From: Collybiopsis luxurians FD-317 M1
Lineage: Eukaryota > Basidiomycota > Agaricomycetes > Agaricales > Omphalotaceae
Direction of reading: 5' to 3'
DNA: 19,212 bases
Assembly: GCA_000827265.1 (NCBI GenBank)
Contig: KN834837.1
Span: forward strand, 16,920 to 36,131
Below are positions 1 to 10,109 of the stretch, in pieces. The stretch's first letter is position 1, and every line of letters begins with the position of its first letter. Under the pieces are notes generated by a model. The model made no database searches and was not told where the DNA came from. It saw nothing but the letters and a program-made list of their open reading frames with translations. Made by a program: the position numbers and the translations under genes.

Positions 1-67
1 TGTCTCGACCAAGTCAGTCATTTGCCTGGTTTTTTTTTTTTCCTAATTGTTTGAAAACTTCTCATAG

Positions 68-841
68 CACAAACATTTCCAAGCTTCACCATCTTCGGAG
101 GCATGTTCAAATCACTGGTTTGCGCAGTGCACAGTTCTCTAAGGGCTTGGAAACCCTCCACTCCATTCATTCTACTGTTATATCTCAGTTAAAACTTGAA
201 AACAGACAGTACAAGCTCTCAGATCTCCCTTCCACTGCATTCCAATCCTTTCCAGCTCTTGATTTCAGTTTGCGCTGTTTTACACCAGTTGAAGCAGCAC
301 ACCCATCTTATATTCTGGATCCAGATCCTTTCATTGATCCAGATCAAGTTCTCAAATCCATTCTTGGCAGCAAGCTTGTTTACACTAGGGAAAATGTAAT
401 TTCTTTCACTGCAGCTGACAGTTTAGGGAGGTAAGCAAGAAAGCTGATACTGAATAATGAGTTCTGAATCATAAATCAGTGCTATGCCTTGCTCTCCACA
501 GGAATTTGCATGTGGTGATATTGTAGAGGTTGTTTTTAATGTTGCCACTGCTTCCAACTTTTCCAATAAGCAATTGTTTGACCTAAAATTGGAGCTCAAA
601 GGTTTGCTTCTGTGTGAATCTAAACACTGAAAGGTGGGTGCTCTGTTAAAACCTTACAATTAAAACTGATTTCTACTTTCAGAATGCCCATCAGCGTCAT
701 ATATCTGGTCCAACTATTCAGCCAACAAGCTTCCAGTCTGCAAAGAAAAGAGCTGCCAGCTTTTCTCCTATACAGTTTAGCAAACTCAGTCGCCCCATGA
801 ATGACCTCCATATTTCATCCCAAGAAAATACTTCTGATTAG
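68..841 (+). pseudogene. Broken 3' part of an uncharacterised basidiomycete gene
   Basis: Three exons can be traced: 68-430, 502-633 and 683-841 (TAG). The first follows a pyrimidine/AT stretch ending in TCATAG, so the gene probably starts left of the window. The introns are 71 and 49 nt (GTAAGC...CACAG; GTGGGT...TTCAG). The first exon contains DPDPFIDPDQVLKSILGS, and the second begins EFACGDIVEVVFNV. I associate this pattern (a 'GDIVEV' segment after a 'DPD..L.SILGS' segment) with a large family of unnamed Agaricomycete proteins; no function is known to me. The last exon is polar and basic (SAKKRAASFSPIQFSKLSRP). Breaks: an in-frame TGA at 628-630, and a one-base phase mismatch between exons 1 and 2. 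The exon 2/3 junction is in phase (AAG|AAT), which supports that splice choice. A pseudogene is likely; an alternative splice pattern cannot be excluded. Confidence 0.5.
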
Positions 842-984
842 TTTTTGGCTCTCCATGTATGACTCTCCTGTTTACTTCTATGTATCACAACAATTCTTCC
901 ATATTACAACTCTTATGTTGTTATCTTCAGAAACATTTAAGAAACTTTTGTACATGGAATATGGCATATGCCCTGTTAAACAGT

Positions 985-990
985 AATAAA
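985..990 (+). promoter_or_regulatory. Candidate poly(A) signal of the first gene
   Basis: AATAAA lies about 145 nt after the TAG at 839-841, within AT-rich sequence that looks like a 3' UTR. Canonical hexamers are weak predictors in fungi, so this is only a candidate. Confidence 0.25.
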
Positions 991-1009
991 GTAAACACTT
1001 GCATGCTTG

Positions 1010-2586
1010 GCACGAGTACCAGCCACGCGGCAGCGTTGGCCCACTACCAACGGCAGGGCATCAAGTATTGACTGCTCCAAGTGGACAGTGACCATTCTTT
1101 TGGCAGGGTCACATGATGTTTTTGAGGTTCACTGCAACTCACTGTGTCTGGTTGAATCTATGAACATAGATAATGTGTCCCTACTTCCAAACTCTGCAAT
1201 GACAGATCCTATTATACAACTGGCAAGGTTAAAGGGCTTTGTTGAAGATTTCCAAAGTGGGTCAGCAGATAGACCAAGTGCTCTGCTGAGTGCAGTCAGG
1301 CAGTCTATAGGCTATGCCACAATTCCTCTGTTCAGTTCGAGCACTTTAACCACCGCCGATGCAATCGCTTACCTCCAAAAAGTGCATCTATCAGCATCTC
1401 AACCCATGAAGATGCCATGGTTAGGGCATCGATGTTGTTGTTATCAAGCACACAGGCCACAAAGGTTACCCAGCAGTTGAACAGGATGTCAGATGAAACA
1501 AGAAAATGAAGAGTGGTCTATCAATCTACATTGAATATTCAAACCCTTTTGTAGAGCCTTGTTTCGAGTGGGTCGACTTCAATATCGTGCAGTATAAAGA
1601 GTACATAGTGAAAAAGTTTCTGATAAATGTGCACCTCACTAACTCAGAGCAGATCCCTTCATTTCTTACATCTAATTCTGCAAGCCAACTTCACTCAGAA
1701 TAGTAATTTTCTCAGCGATCTCAAAAGCTATTATGCATTCAAACAGGGCTATGTACCGACTTACAAAGCAGGCAACCTGGCTGCTATTGGAAGGCAACAC
1801 AACCTGCTGGAGCAAGCTGTGTCTCAGTGCCCCACACCCCCTGAGGGTGGTACACCTCATGGTTTGCCTTGCAACTCTCCTGATCCCCTGTCTCCAGATC
1901 CCCCATCTCCAGATCCCCTGTCTCCAGATCCCCTGTCTCCACAAACTTCACTGTCTGCTTTGAATCAACTGTCTCCTTCTCATCCCGCACCCACCCTAGA
2001 CTTCTGGATCCTTGATTCCCATCTTATCAATGAGGTAAAGGATTTGAGGTTTTATGTGCAAATATGGGAAGGACTCTGGGCAGATTTGAATGAGGATAGA
2101 GTTGTTTGCTATACAAGATTTGGCAACAAAGTAAAAGTAACAGTTGTGCCTAATCTCAAAAAACCTTCAGAGGTCTATCCACTGGATCCCAGTCACATCT
2201 GTTGTCCTGGAAAGTTCAAAATGAGCATGGTCGCTCAACTTCCCAATAATGTGCAGGGGCTCTACCTTGTTGTAGAGGGCACCCATATTGGCAAACTGGT
2301 TTGTCGGGTGAACCATGTATGACAGCCTGAGGGTAACAAGTTCTTTGTCTGCAAGTGTATACGGGTCAAGAAATTGAAGCAATCCTATTCTCAAGAGTTA
2401 ATGCCAGATGAGACATTTGTAGTCCATTGCAATGGACTGTTAGAAATTTGCGAATCGACTGCTATGAGGCAAGCAGGCAATCAGCTTGTGATGAATCTTT
2501 GTAAGACATTGGGAGGCAATTGGAGGGCATCTGGAAACCACCAAGCTAGGAAGTATCAAAGCTTCCATATACTGTATCAATTTTAA
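1010..2586 (+). pseudogene. Decayed gene with KOW-like C-terminal region, family unnamed
   Basis: Conserved-looking protein segments run in order through changing frames. A segment starting TDPIIQLARLKGFVEDFQSG is at about 1201-1400. One with SGLSIYIEYSNPFVEP is at about 1509-1690. One with SDLKSYYAFKQGYVPTYKAG follows from about 1710, then a Pro/Ser-rich linker (1870-1990) and a C-terminal region 2000-2586. At least two frameshifts (near 1480-1505 and 1680-1710) and an in-frame TGA at 2320-2322 break it; the frame then continues to TAA at 2584-2586. The segment QGLYLVVEGTHIGKLVCRV resembles the KOW-like 'VVL.G.HRGK.VRRI' stretch seen near the C-terminus of many unnamed Agaricomycete proteins, followed by a 'GLLEI...' stretch. 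This resemblance is from memory. Function is unknown; nucleic-acid binding would fit a KOW-like fold but is inference. It lies on the same strand as both neighbours. Confidence 0.5.
1876..1941 (+). repeat. 15-bp minisatellite coding for PDPLS repeats
   Basis: About 4.4 tandem copies of a 15-bp unit (TCTCCAGATCCCCTG) occur, with single-base differences between copies. They encode the (S-P-D-P-L/P) linker of the surrounding broken gene. The 15-bp period keeps the frame, as expected for an expanding disordered linker. Confidence 0.85.
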
Positions 2587-2990
2587 CTGTACCTCGATAT
2601 TATATAGTTCACACCTTTTGGACTGCGCTGCTATATAGATGAAGTTGTAGTGGTATCATATTTGAATGAAATTGCTTGTAGTGATGCTAAATGTTTACTT
2701 GTAATACCATGAATTGCAACCTAATAGAAAGATTCACTGTGCATCATGACTGTATACTGCATCTGCAATGATGTTAAACTACACATCTGCGAAGACAATA
2801 AACACCTCTTCCCTGACTGTGCCTGACTTGTCCAAAAGAGGCAGTCAACTTGTGAGCAATATCCGATGCGTCAAAAGCCAAGGACAATAGGAATTTCACA
2901 AATATCTCAGAGAGTGTGTGTATCACAGTCTTCTGTTTATACCCTTACCCTCATTACAACTTTCTTTCTATTTCCAGTCTTCTCATTGTT
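2587..2990 (+). promoter_or_regulatory. Intergenic region with likely promoter of the next gene
   Basis: There is no supported coding sequence here. AATAAA at 2797-2802 could serve the upstream gene. From about 2925 to 2989 the plus strand becomes strongly pyrimidine-rich (runs such as CTTTCTTTCTATTTCC) directly before the ATG at 2991. This is the typical look of a fungal transcription-start region. No convincing TATA box was found. Confidence 0.35.
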
Positions 2991-5900
2991 ATGCCTAAAG
3001 CTTCAAAATCAAAACTTCCACCCTCTGGGTGAGTGCTTCATTCTGCTGGTGCAGCTTCTCAAGAACCCTCACTGTCTACACTGGAAACAAACTGTAGGGT
3101 AACCCAAAGCCTATTAAAAGGTGAAGGAGCTGAGAAGCGGTTGGCCGAGGGGTCGAAACAAACATCTGTATGTGAAGTTCTTCTCATTGGAGATGTGTAG
3201 TGCTGAGAGCAGAATCTATTAGGCTAACTGCAAGACTAAGAAAAGGACTGAACCTAGGGCAGTTCCTGTATTATCAGATAAGGCACAAAATGCTGAGGAC
3301 CCAGATTCTGTGGCTCCAGGTGATGAGGAGGGAGTCAAATGCACTGTGGCTCACACTGTTTCAAAAGTGTCTACAGCTGGAACTTCAGCTTTGCCTGCAA
3401 AAGGCGAAGGTGTTCCAGTTGAAGCTCCATGGATCAAGAATGAAACTGGGAAAGGTGAAGCTTCAGTATCCACACCACCCTCACCATGTTGAGACACCAC
3501 TCCCACCTCACCTCTTCTCTCTCAAAAATGCAGGATATCTTGCATCAATCAAGCTATTGTCCCGGACAAAGAAGTGGGCAAGCAACCTCTGCAGAGGTTG
3601 TCTCACAACAGAGGAAAATGCTGCAGAACACTTACGACACAATTTGCAGATGCCACCCGAGAGGGTGAAGTTGATGCACCTGCAGTCAGTCGCCAGACAG
3701 CAGTGACAAGCAATCATAGTGGCCTGAGCATCCTGGAAACCACCTCATTATCGACCGGGCTGTTCTCAAATATTCTCGACATGTTGTCAACACCAGCAAA
3801 AAGCCCTGTAGTCAGACTTCCTTCAATGACTTCACCTTCAGCCTTTGTTCTGTTCCAATCACCCACCTCTGCAAAGCGTCCCTCTAAAAACAGTCTCTCA
3901 GTCTTTGGCTTCCCTGAAAACACCTTGAAGACTGGGAATTTGTCTTCCACTTGAGCTCCAATGCCTCCACCCCTACCACCTTGCACACTAAATGATGCCC
4001 ATGCCTCCAAGTCTGGACTCACAAGTGTGGTAAATCGTGCAACAGATAGTGCTTGCACCCTCACTCCTGCCATTGATCAACCACACTTGGCCAACCACAG
4101 TCCTGTTTCCAGGCCTGGAGGAATGAATGTGGATGCCAGCATCACAGGCTATTTGAACTCCCATACCCCCGCCATTGTTCCACCTACACTACAGACTCAG
4201 AGCAGCGGAGATGCCTCGTCTCCTCATCAAGATCCCCCCCCCAGATGCAGCTCCCCTTCAAAAAATGTCACTTCCAGCCCATTGCCAGTTCCTCCTTCCT
4301 CCTCACAAGAGGGTGAATGGAAGTATCTCTCTAATTATCATTCTGATAATGGCAATGTGGCCAGCAATGCGGAAGCAGATTGGCAGAGATTTGCAGATGC
4401 CAGAGTTCACAATAACCTTTGCACTACGCTGATTGTGTGGGAGCTCAAGGATCAGCTTATGGACAGAGCTGAGGACATTACTTGCACTAAGTTCATGTTT
4501 GGGAAGGACTCGGTGGATTATTGGTGGATTGTGTACAACAAGGACAGGGACAGTTACAATCTCCTTCGTTGTGACGCTGAGCTGGAATGGTTGAACATTG
4601 TTGAGGAGGGCGAGGAACAATTACGAGTGGAGGGGAGGTTAATGCTGTTGAAGAAGCATGTGGCTGCACTCAAAGTGGAGAAGGATGGCTGTATGCAAGT
4701 GCGATCTTTTGAAGAGACGAAAGCCAAGGCAATGGAGATTCGCCTGAAAGAATATTTGAAGGCCATCGCGTGGTTTCAAGACCATTGGCTTGATTCACCT
4801 CAAAAGTGGGCACCTATGGAGAAAGAAGATTGTCTTAACCTCCTCCTTGTGTTCTTCACATTGACAAATTACATAATGGATTGCTTTGAACAACTAGCAT
4901 CCAACAAATCTTCCCAACCACCCCCTGACCTTCTTCTCCACCATTTGACATGGCATGCCTTTGATCCTAAGGAGAAGGCTTGAACAAAAGACCAATTGGC
5001 TCAATTGACACAGGAAATACCAGAGACATCTGCTACACAGGGTTCGACAAATGCTGCGGAGGTGAAAACAGCAGTTACCACAGGTGATCCTGTCCAATCA
5101 AGTCCTACAAATGACGACAGCCAACTGACTACCACCAAGTGTAAATCTGAAGAGGAAATAGCAGAAGATTTGGATACAGAAACTGAAGACAGTGAAAATT
5201 CATCAACACCAGGTAAAGCCAGGGCATTGTCAAAAGAAGGCAAGGATCTTCTGGAGGAAGCCATGACGCATCTAGCTTCGGTGGTACACGACATTTGCAA
5301 GAAGGAAGGGAAGAGCGAACAGGTCGGTTGGCATTTTCTGGGCTTCAAGGAAACTCAAGTTCACAAAGAGAGTCCATGAAATGTGTTCTCTTTGTGGTAT
5401 GCGGAGTTTGGAAAGGTCAAGCCTGACCAGTTTAGTGAGTCTCTCCAGAGTTCAGGCCAAAACAAATAGCAATTAATTATCAACCTATACAGCATCATTA
5501 TCAGAATATAACTCGCTTGTCCAGGAGACATATTGGACTACCCTACACAAATGCCTATCTGAAGAGGACATCAGCAATAGTGAGGCCCATTGTGAGGCCA
5601 TGAAGGAGGAGATGGAGTGGCACACAAAACAGAAGCATGACTTCTACGACGAACTCAAGGCAAATGGGAAAATGCAGCAAATGGCCAAGGCAATGATGCG
5701 GCCTCTGTGTCAATCAGTGAGTGGCATTCATTCAAGCTTCAAGGTATTCCAACACATGCTTTGTCTGGATAGGCCATCAAGCTTCACTGGGTAGCGGGCT
5801 ATCATGCTTTGTTTACTTGATCAATACCAAGAGTGACAGCAAAGGCCGCAGTCTCAGCATGTTCTTCTCAGCGATGAGGGAGGGCAAGGTGGCAAAGCAG

Positions 5901-7321
5901 AAGTTCAGTACAAAGATGGATGTGCAGTTGCAGGACTTGGAACATATGTTCAGAATAGTCAAGCTGGAAGAGCTGGGTGTTGCTTCTGAACTGAGTGCGC
6001 TGTACTCGACAATCGGCACATTGGAGAAGGGGAAGACTCGCAGACATTGGCTACAGAAGTGTTTTAATGAAATGTTCAAATATGATCTCGGTAAGTGCTC
6101 ACAATGAACGTTAGTATTCATTTTAATCAATCGTGCAGAAAGAGCTTTCAAAGAAGACGAAGTCAACCCTGCAGTTTGTTTCAACAACTTCACTCAGTGG
6201 GCAATCAGGCTGCAGATACAGTACTGTGACTGGGATGGCGATGTGAACTTTCCACTCAGTGGAGGGGTCAAATCCATTGTGGCACCCAAGTTGGAGAAAA
6301 TTGCTGAATTACATAGGAAACAACTTGTGCTAGAGTATAAGAAGCAAACTTGCCAACCCAATGCAGAAGGCAAGTGTACTGATAACACAGTTGTATACAG
6401 TTTCAAACTGTGGTCAAATGGTGTGTTCTTATTTGATTGTAGGTCAAGAATGCTGACTGACTTCAAATCACAGTGGAAAGAGAGCTTCCTCTCAACCAAC
6501 AGGGTGATATTCCATTGGTAAAAGATTGAGATGGCAATGTTCTGGTGGCTGTCAAAGATGTGGAGTTGTGGCACAAGGTACAGGATGGTAGTCACAGCTG
6601 CTTACCCAGGCAACGAAGCAAGAAAGATAAGGGCAAGGGGAAGGTGGAATCTATGACAACAATGGTTCTGTATGCTGGCAATAGTGAGTCAGCACTGGCT
6701 ACATCTGAGGGCAATGTGGGAAGCAAGAAAGATAAGGGCAAGGGGAAGGCAGAATCTACAACAAGGATGGCTCTGTATACCAGCAATAGTGAGTCAGCAC
6801 TGGCTATGTCTGAGGGCAACATGGGAAGCAAGAAAGATATGGGCAAGGGGAAGGTGGAATCTATGACAACAATGGCTCTGTATACCAGCGATAGTGAGTC
6901 AGCACTGGCTATGTCTGAGGGCAACATGGGAAGCAAGAAAGATAAGGGCAAGGGGAAGGTGGAATCTATGACGACGATGGCTCTGTATACCAGCAATAGT
7001 GAGTCAGCACCCACTATGTCTCAGGGCAATGTGGGTTTATTGAAAAGCTCTGAAAAGAGTGTGCCTCCATCCACCGCTGCTCCCAATGATCCTCCAAATA
7101 CTATGACTGCAGGCCAGTCGCTGTTGAACCTCGGAAGGTCTGGTCATGACCCTTCTGCACCGGGACCATCATTCCTTACCAAAGGACTTGTGGGTGCGGG
7201 GTTAATTAGTGAAGATGGTCAGTTTGAGGGAGATGAGGAATATAGCAGTGATGGTCTGACAGAACTGCTGATAGACATCACAGGCCAGCACAGAGGGCCA
7301 TTGATCAGTTATTGGGAATAG
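2991..7321 (+). pseudogene. Long broken multi-exon gene with lysine-rich repeat tail
   Basis: Likely start is ATG 2991 (MPKASKSKLPPSG) after a pyrimidine tract. Frame 1 then runs from about 3260 to 5379 with only TGA stops (3490, 3952, 4981, 5377). It encodes a Ser/Thr/Pro-rich N-terminal half, then a conserved-looking helical region (about 4315-4980) with WKYLSNYHSDNG and WFQDHWLDSPQKW, then an acidic linker (5080-5210). The 3' half has well-formed exons: up to 6090, 6139-6420 and 6474-7321, joined in phase across 48- and 53-nt introns (GTAAGT...TGCAG; GTGTGT...CACAG). The last exon has one more TGA at 6527-6529, in ...PLVKD*DGNVLVAVKDV. I recognise the type (large families of unnamed Agaricomycete proteins with a '..GDIPLV...DG.VL..V' segment near the end) but know no function. 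Breaks near 3190-3260, 5380-5480 and 5790 are also present. It could be two fused neighbours split near 4985; the frame carries straight through, so one gene is favoured. Confidence 0.55.
6617..7036 (+). repeat. Four tandem 105-bp repeats (35 residues each)
   Basis: Copies lie at 6617-6721, 6722-6826, 6827-6931 and 6932-7036, inside the last exon of the long broken gene. Each unit begins SKKDKGKGKVESMTTMALYT and goes on with a Ser/Glu-rich stretch ending in EGNMG or a variant. The copies differ by a few substitutions and no indels, so the frame is kept. The unit alternates a basic KKDKGKGK patch with an acidic/serine patch, which suggests a disordered, possibly nucleic-acid-contacting tail (inference). 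Confidence 0.92.
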
Positions 7322-7626
7322 CATTGATTCAAATAAATCATGGAATTTGAGCTAGATATATGCATCCTGAATATAGCTTTCCAGTATAACATTCAGATAT
7401 ATTGAATTTACTGAGCAGATGTTTCATTCTTAAGCAAAAGGGGTTCATAGTAAAAGCTACCCAAAACTTGTTCAACTCTAAATAACATGTTTTGCATTGG
7501 ATGGTAGCATTAGCCACTTTGGTATATCCTCCTTGTTCTTTGTTGCTTACCTGTAGAGTGAAAATCATTAATCTATTACTGGTAACTACACTAAATCCCA
7601 GTTCTGAGTCAGTAATATAGGCCAGG

Positions 7627-7647
7627 GGGATGCCCACTGGGCATCCC
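7627..7647. repeat. Perfect 10-bp palindrome in a GC-rich, CpG-poor block
   Basis: GGGATGCCCA, one C, then TGGGCATCCC form a perfect inverted repeat. It opens a GC-rich block (about 7621-7740) in which related pieces recur (GGGGATGCCCA at about 7705, TGGGCA twice). The block contains only one CpG despite its high GC content. It may be the remnant of a small non-autonomous element; termini were not found. Confidence 0.7.
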
Positions 7648-7747
7648 TTCAAGGGTGCCAGGGGTCCTTGGTGGGCATGACCGCTGGGCCTTCCCAGCCC
7701 CTTGGGGATGCCCAAAGTGCTGGGCAGGCAAGGGGATTTGACACCAG

Positions 7748-7783
7748 TTAGGTAGATTGACTTGGGGCCCAAGATCTATCTAA
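7748..7783. repeat. Stem-loop next to the GC-rich block
   Basis: TTAGGTAGAT (7748-7757) pairs 9/10 with ATCTATCTAA (7774-7783). Between them CTTGGG-G-CCCAAG is a second perfect 6-bp inverted repeat. Together they could fold into one stem. The hairpin lies about 100 bp from the 7627 palindrome and may mark the end of the same remnant element. Confidence 0.6.
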
Positions 7784-8614
7784 GGTGATATATATATGGG
7801 GCTGCCTGAAGTGGAATATAAGGCAGTTCATAACTTCTCATAATGGTAAATTGTGAATATATTTTGGAAGGGGATGTCCCACCCAGTGAGCCTTAGATGT
7901 TTATAACAACTGTAGGGCATAACACAGATCATCTCATTGTATTCAATGCAGATATACATTTATACAAGCAACTGTACATTTACAATTACCCTAACCAAAC
8001 CCATTATTGTAGCAGGGTGCAATATGCTTGAGATTGAGGGGCTAGGCATAAAGCCTGACCTGGAGTTTCATCCTGCATATGTGCTAATGGGGTCAGAGTG
8101 ACCTGGCATGTCCACCGTGCATTATTAGGGCAACATGACAGCTAGTGAAGGAGCATTGGAATTGGAAGAAGCGTGAACTTGACATGGACACTAATATGTA
8201 AGAGTACCCCTAGGTACAGCTGGAGAGGATTGGGAGGGTTGATGGCCATTATTCCATACCTACACTTTATAGCACAGTTTATGATATTATTGTATTTAGT
8301 ATCAGCTTTGTATTAAGCTAACATACTTGAGCACAGTATATCAGTATAGTACAGACCCTATACATATTTATATAGTATATGTACAATGTTTTATAATGAT
8401 AGTAAACATATTCTGACTATGGGAAAATTTTTTTGATTGTAGACAGTTCACGGTGAGCACATCATGTGATTTGTTTTAAAAGCGAAATTCTGTGAATATT
8501 TCCAGCTATATAAATGTTCCTTTTGTGTATTTACACAAGATTAATACTTCACTATGTGTTTGTAATATAATTTTATATTATTTGTATGATTTATAATATT
8601 TCTGCTCCAGGGAT

Positions 8615-8647
8615 CCCCAGGGACCCCCAGGGACCCCCAGAGAGCCC
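8615..8647 (-). other. Potential G-quadruplex motif
   Basis: Four C-runs on the plus strand (CCCC, CCCCC, CCCCC, CCC) are separated by 5, 5 and 6 bases. The minus strand therefore fits the G3+N1-7 pattern. The loops themselves contain GGG on the plus strand, so hairpins would compete. It sits at the start of the duplicated block 8639-8909. Confidence 0.5.
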
Positions 8648-8909
8648 TCAAAGACATTTCAGAGATACTTCAGAAATCTCTCAGAGAGCTTGAAGGTCTC
8701 TAGGATTTTGGCCATAGCCTAGGCTGCCTAGGCTGCCCAGGCTACCCAGGCTACCCAAAGCTCCCAGAGGTGCCTAGGCTAAAACCAAAATCCTAGAGAG
8801 CCCTCAAAGACATTTCAGAAATCTCTCAGGGAGCTTAAAGGTCTTTAGGAATTTGGCCATAGCCTAAGCTACCCAGGCTACCCAAAGCTCCCAGGGGTGC
8901 CTAGGCTAA
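8639..8909. repeat. Direct duplication of a GC-rich block with internal hairpin and 9-bp repeats
   Basis: Copy 1 (8639-8781) and copy 2 (8795-8909) both begin AGAGAGCCCTCAAAGACATTTC and share the order through GGCCATAGCCTA, the CCCAGGCTA repeats and GGTGCCTAGGCTAA. Copy 2 lacks an 11-bp piece and two or three 9-bp units. In copy 1 the 9-bp units (consensus CTRCCCAGG) run from 8715 to 8759. No coding potential was seen. Confidence 0.85.
8698..8798. repeat. Long imperfect hairpin inside the duplicated block
   Basis: CTCTAGGATTTTGG (8698-8711) is the exact reverse complement of CCAAAATCCTAGAG (8785-8798). TAGCCTAGGC (8715-8724) is the exact reverse complement of GCCTAGGCTA (8772-8781). A 3x3 mismatch separates the two stems, giving 24 paired bases around a 47-nt loop of 9-bp repeats. 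Confidence 0.8.
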
Positions 8910-9020
8910 CCTGGGCCAAGGGTAGTTTTCCTGATGAGGGGGTACTGAAGAATGAGAAAGAAAGATCAAGAAATGTGGAAAAACTGAAATAGAGGTGCTA
9001 AAAGGCTAATAGTAAATGAT

Positions 9021-9937
9021 TCAGGAAATAGGAAGTTTCAGTTGGGGCAACAAGCAGCGAGATAGTACGACTGGGTTCTTCCAAATGTAAATCTGGAAGG
9101 TATCTGAGGACCTCCTACCAGCAGCTTGGATGACATGAGGAGGGGAGCCATCCTCTGCTGTAACTGTGGCACCTCCAGCTCACATTGACTGGCCAGCCCA
9201 GCACAAGTCAGGCTCCAACATGCAGAACTTGTGAATAAACCATGAACAAGTGGGGACAGCACCAGAGGATGTCACCCACAGGTGCAGGTGAATGGGGAAA
9301 TGAGCATTGCACAATGTGATGTACTGATTAAAAATGATGGGAGAGTGAATACCCAACTTTGGAGCAACAACAATCCTGGTGTCTTGGAACATCTGGTCCA
9401 CCTTGTGGTAGGGTAGCTAGAATGAGAGAGTGTCATTGTGGATGGTTACAGATGTGCAGGACTTTGTGGAGATTTTGAATTTCTGGGTTATCAGATAGGT
9501 TGAACTCTCCTAAGTGCAGTAGCCCACATGTGCCAGTTACAAGCATGGTAAAAAAGAGGACTTGGTTGTATGATGATTGTAGAGACTGTTCAGCAGTCAG
9601 GAGATGAAATTCTGATAGTGGGAGCTTCCTCTGAACAGGTTTGCTTCAGAGTTTCTTCATGCCAGCTAGAGTTTTCTTTATGAGTGAAGATCATTGATTC
9701 TGGTGGACATCTGAAAAAAAATATTTTGAAAGAGTCACATATGCTTGAGAAGTACCAATTTACAGGTTGCAGTTCATGGTAGGACATGTAGACAACAAAG
9801 AAGGATAGGGTGTCTGGGCTATGGTCAAGGGGAAACTGGTGCATGGAGCAGAAGACAATATAAGAGTTAAGATGGGATATACACATGGACTGGGAGGAGA
9901 TGTCCATAGTTAGGCTTAATGTTACGACTGTGCACAA
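9021..9937 (-). pseudogene. Dead tyrosine recombinase (XerD/Crypton-like, fungal)
   Basis: Read on the minus strand. The N-terminal core-binding part has HLNSYIVFCSMHQFPLDHSP followed by DTLSFFVVYM and ends near SSICDS. After a frameshift in an A8/T8 run (plus 9714-9721) the frame continues with KKTLAGMKKL, an in-frame TGA, SKPVQRKLPLSEFHLLTAEQ and GTCGLLHLGEF. The C-terminal catalytic part has WVTSSGAVPTCSWFIHK, then GQSM-TGA-AGGATVTAEDGS, HVIQAAGRRSS and DTFQIYIWKNPVVL. The family, as I know it in Agaricomycetes, has RLGE, GQSMRAGGAT, GRWSSDTFQIYIRKNP. The nucleophile Tyr is still present, but the first Arg reads His and the second Arg is a TGA (9180-9182). The protein would have made site-specific DNA breaks for a mobile element. 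It is inactive now. Copy boundaries and termini of the element were not found. Confidence 0.78.
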
Positions 9938-10109
9938 GCTCCTGCCTGGACAAGGGTTGCCTGGGAGACTGCCTAGCCAGTGTAGACATTGACATCAACA
10001 CACGACTGCCCCCAGTGGTAGCTGAGGGGTTGGAAAGTTCTGATTTGGATATCAGGTTAAAGGTTTTTCACTGATTGGGAAGTCTGAATGGGATAGGGCA
10101 TCAGCGACG

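Larger units (their letters stand above)
7322..8610. other. Intergenic stretch, no supported gene
   Basis: The long minus-strand open frame between 7338 and 7772 spans the GC-rich palindromic block and has no recognisable pattern, so it is not called. The section 7800-8610 is AT-rich, nearly free of CpG, and shows nothing coding. Short palindromes inside are listed separately. Confidence 0.6.

Noticed and set aside
1007..1075. CpG-rich 60-bp patch containing GGCACGAG, like a cDNA linker
   Set aside because: Eight bases are too few and the context is genomic; probably coincidence.
3714..4073. Minus-strand 119-codon open frame
   Set aside because: Antisense of the Ser/Pro-rich frame of the long plus-strand gene; no independent support.
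6592..7014. Minus-strand open frame with four repeats
   Set aside because: It is the antisense shadow of the 105-bp repeats; the plus frame continues in phase with upstream spliced exons.
7338..7772. Minus-strand open frame of 144 codons
   Set aside because: Half of it translates the GC-rich palindromic block; no recognisable protein pattern.
7748..7787. Helitron 3' end (hairpin followed by CTAA)
   Set aside because: The base after CTAA is G, not the expected T, and no matching 5' TC end or helicase was seen.
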